Source: Tagaea sp. (GTDB lineage: Bacteria > Pseudomonadota > Alphaproteobacteria > CACIAM-22H2). From it: a DNA stretch of 5,661 nucleotides. The position numbers and the translations under genes are program-made. The notes beneath the pieces are model-generated. The model ran no database searches. It saw nothing but the letters and a program-made list of their open reading frames with translations, and had not been told where the DNA came from. The stretch spans positions 1 to 5,661 of the forward strand of contig JAMNXK010000168.1 of the NCBI GenBank assembly GCA_023653245.1, given 5' to 3'. The first letter of the stretch is position 1; every line of letters starts with the position of its first letter. Shown here one piece after another: positions 5,537 to 5,661 of the stretch.

Positions 5537-5661
5537 CCTCCCGCCAGGCGCTCGACCACGGCGGCGAGGGCGGCGGGGCCGGCTTGTTTGGCGAGCAGCT
5601 CGTCCGCCCCCGCCATGCGCATGGCGCTGCCGCCCGCGCGGTATTCGCCGAAACTGCCCGA
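5533..5661 (-). CDS. C-terminal end of an unidentified protein (5' part outside window)
   Basis: Reading the minus strand from 5661 gives 42 uninterrupted codons ending in TAG (5535-5533). The peptide includes FGEYRAGGSAMRMAGADELL and ends in an Ala-rich helix with Val-Val-Glu-Arg-Leu and a Gly-Gly terminus. The amphipathic Ala/Leu helix is typical of a real protein C-terminus in this base composition, and the position closes the tail-to-tail layout with vapC. A C-terminal helix of this type occurs in several enzyme families, such as GT-B glycosyltransferases, but the fragment is too short to assign. The stop overlaps vapC's stop within CTAG. Confidence 0.6.
   Translation of the reverse strand, partial: SGSFGEYRAGGSAMRMAGADELLAKQAGPAALAAVVERLAGG

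Overview
The window is GC-rich, tightly packed bacterial DNA. It carries parts of three complete housekeeping blocks plus a small accessory patch. A petABC (cytochrome bc1) operon with a Tat-type Rieske protein, an aerobic HemF and a TrmL that overlaps it by 4 bases, together with the protein sequence style, point to an alphaproteobacterium, probably Rhodospirillales-like. The taxonomic call is inference, because no rRNA or other marker gene is present.

Layout. Bases 2-511 (+) are the C-terminal part of a CCA tRNA nucleotidyltransferase / poly(A) polymerase-type protein. It converges, with only 4 bases between stop codons, on a minus-strand pair: trmL (1843-1373) followed by hemF (1376-516), joined by an ATGA overlap. 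A 196-base divergent intergenic region (1844-2039) holds a good sigma70-like promoter for the plus strand and two short dyads. Bases 2040-4665 (+) are petA (Rieske), petB (cytochrome b) and petC (cytochrome c1), with gaps of 8 bases and then a 1-base overlap. They are closed by a textbook intrinsic terminator at 4692-4722. After it come a 71-residue protein of unknown function (4763-4978), a 144-base leader of lower GC with several inverted repeats, and a VapC-type PIN-domain ribonuclease (5123-5536). Its stop codon shares the palindrome CTAG with the stop of a minus-strand gene entering from the right edge (5661-5533), of which only the last 42 residues are visible.

How the genes work together. 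HemF makes protoporphyrinogen IX from coproporphyrinogen III using O2, the pathway leading to the two b hemes and the c1 heme of the adjacent bc1 complex. The divergent arrangement therefore places heme supply beside a major heme consumer. TrmL and the CCA enzyme both act on tRNA. The petABC products form the ubiquinol:cytochrome c oxidoreductase of the inner membrane.

The most interesting part is the right-hand third. VapC has all four expected acidic active-site residues but no recognisable ribbon-helix-helix VapB ahead of it. The upstream 71-residue protein has a disordered N-terminus and a C-terminal stretch that loosely recalls the toxin-binding tail of VapB-family antitoxins. The module may be a toxin-antitoxin pair with an unusual antitoxin, or an orphan toxin. 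No rRNA, tRNA, CRISPR array or insertion sequence was seen, and no gene-free stretch exceeds 300 bases.
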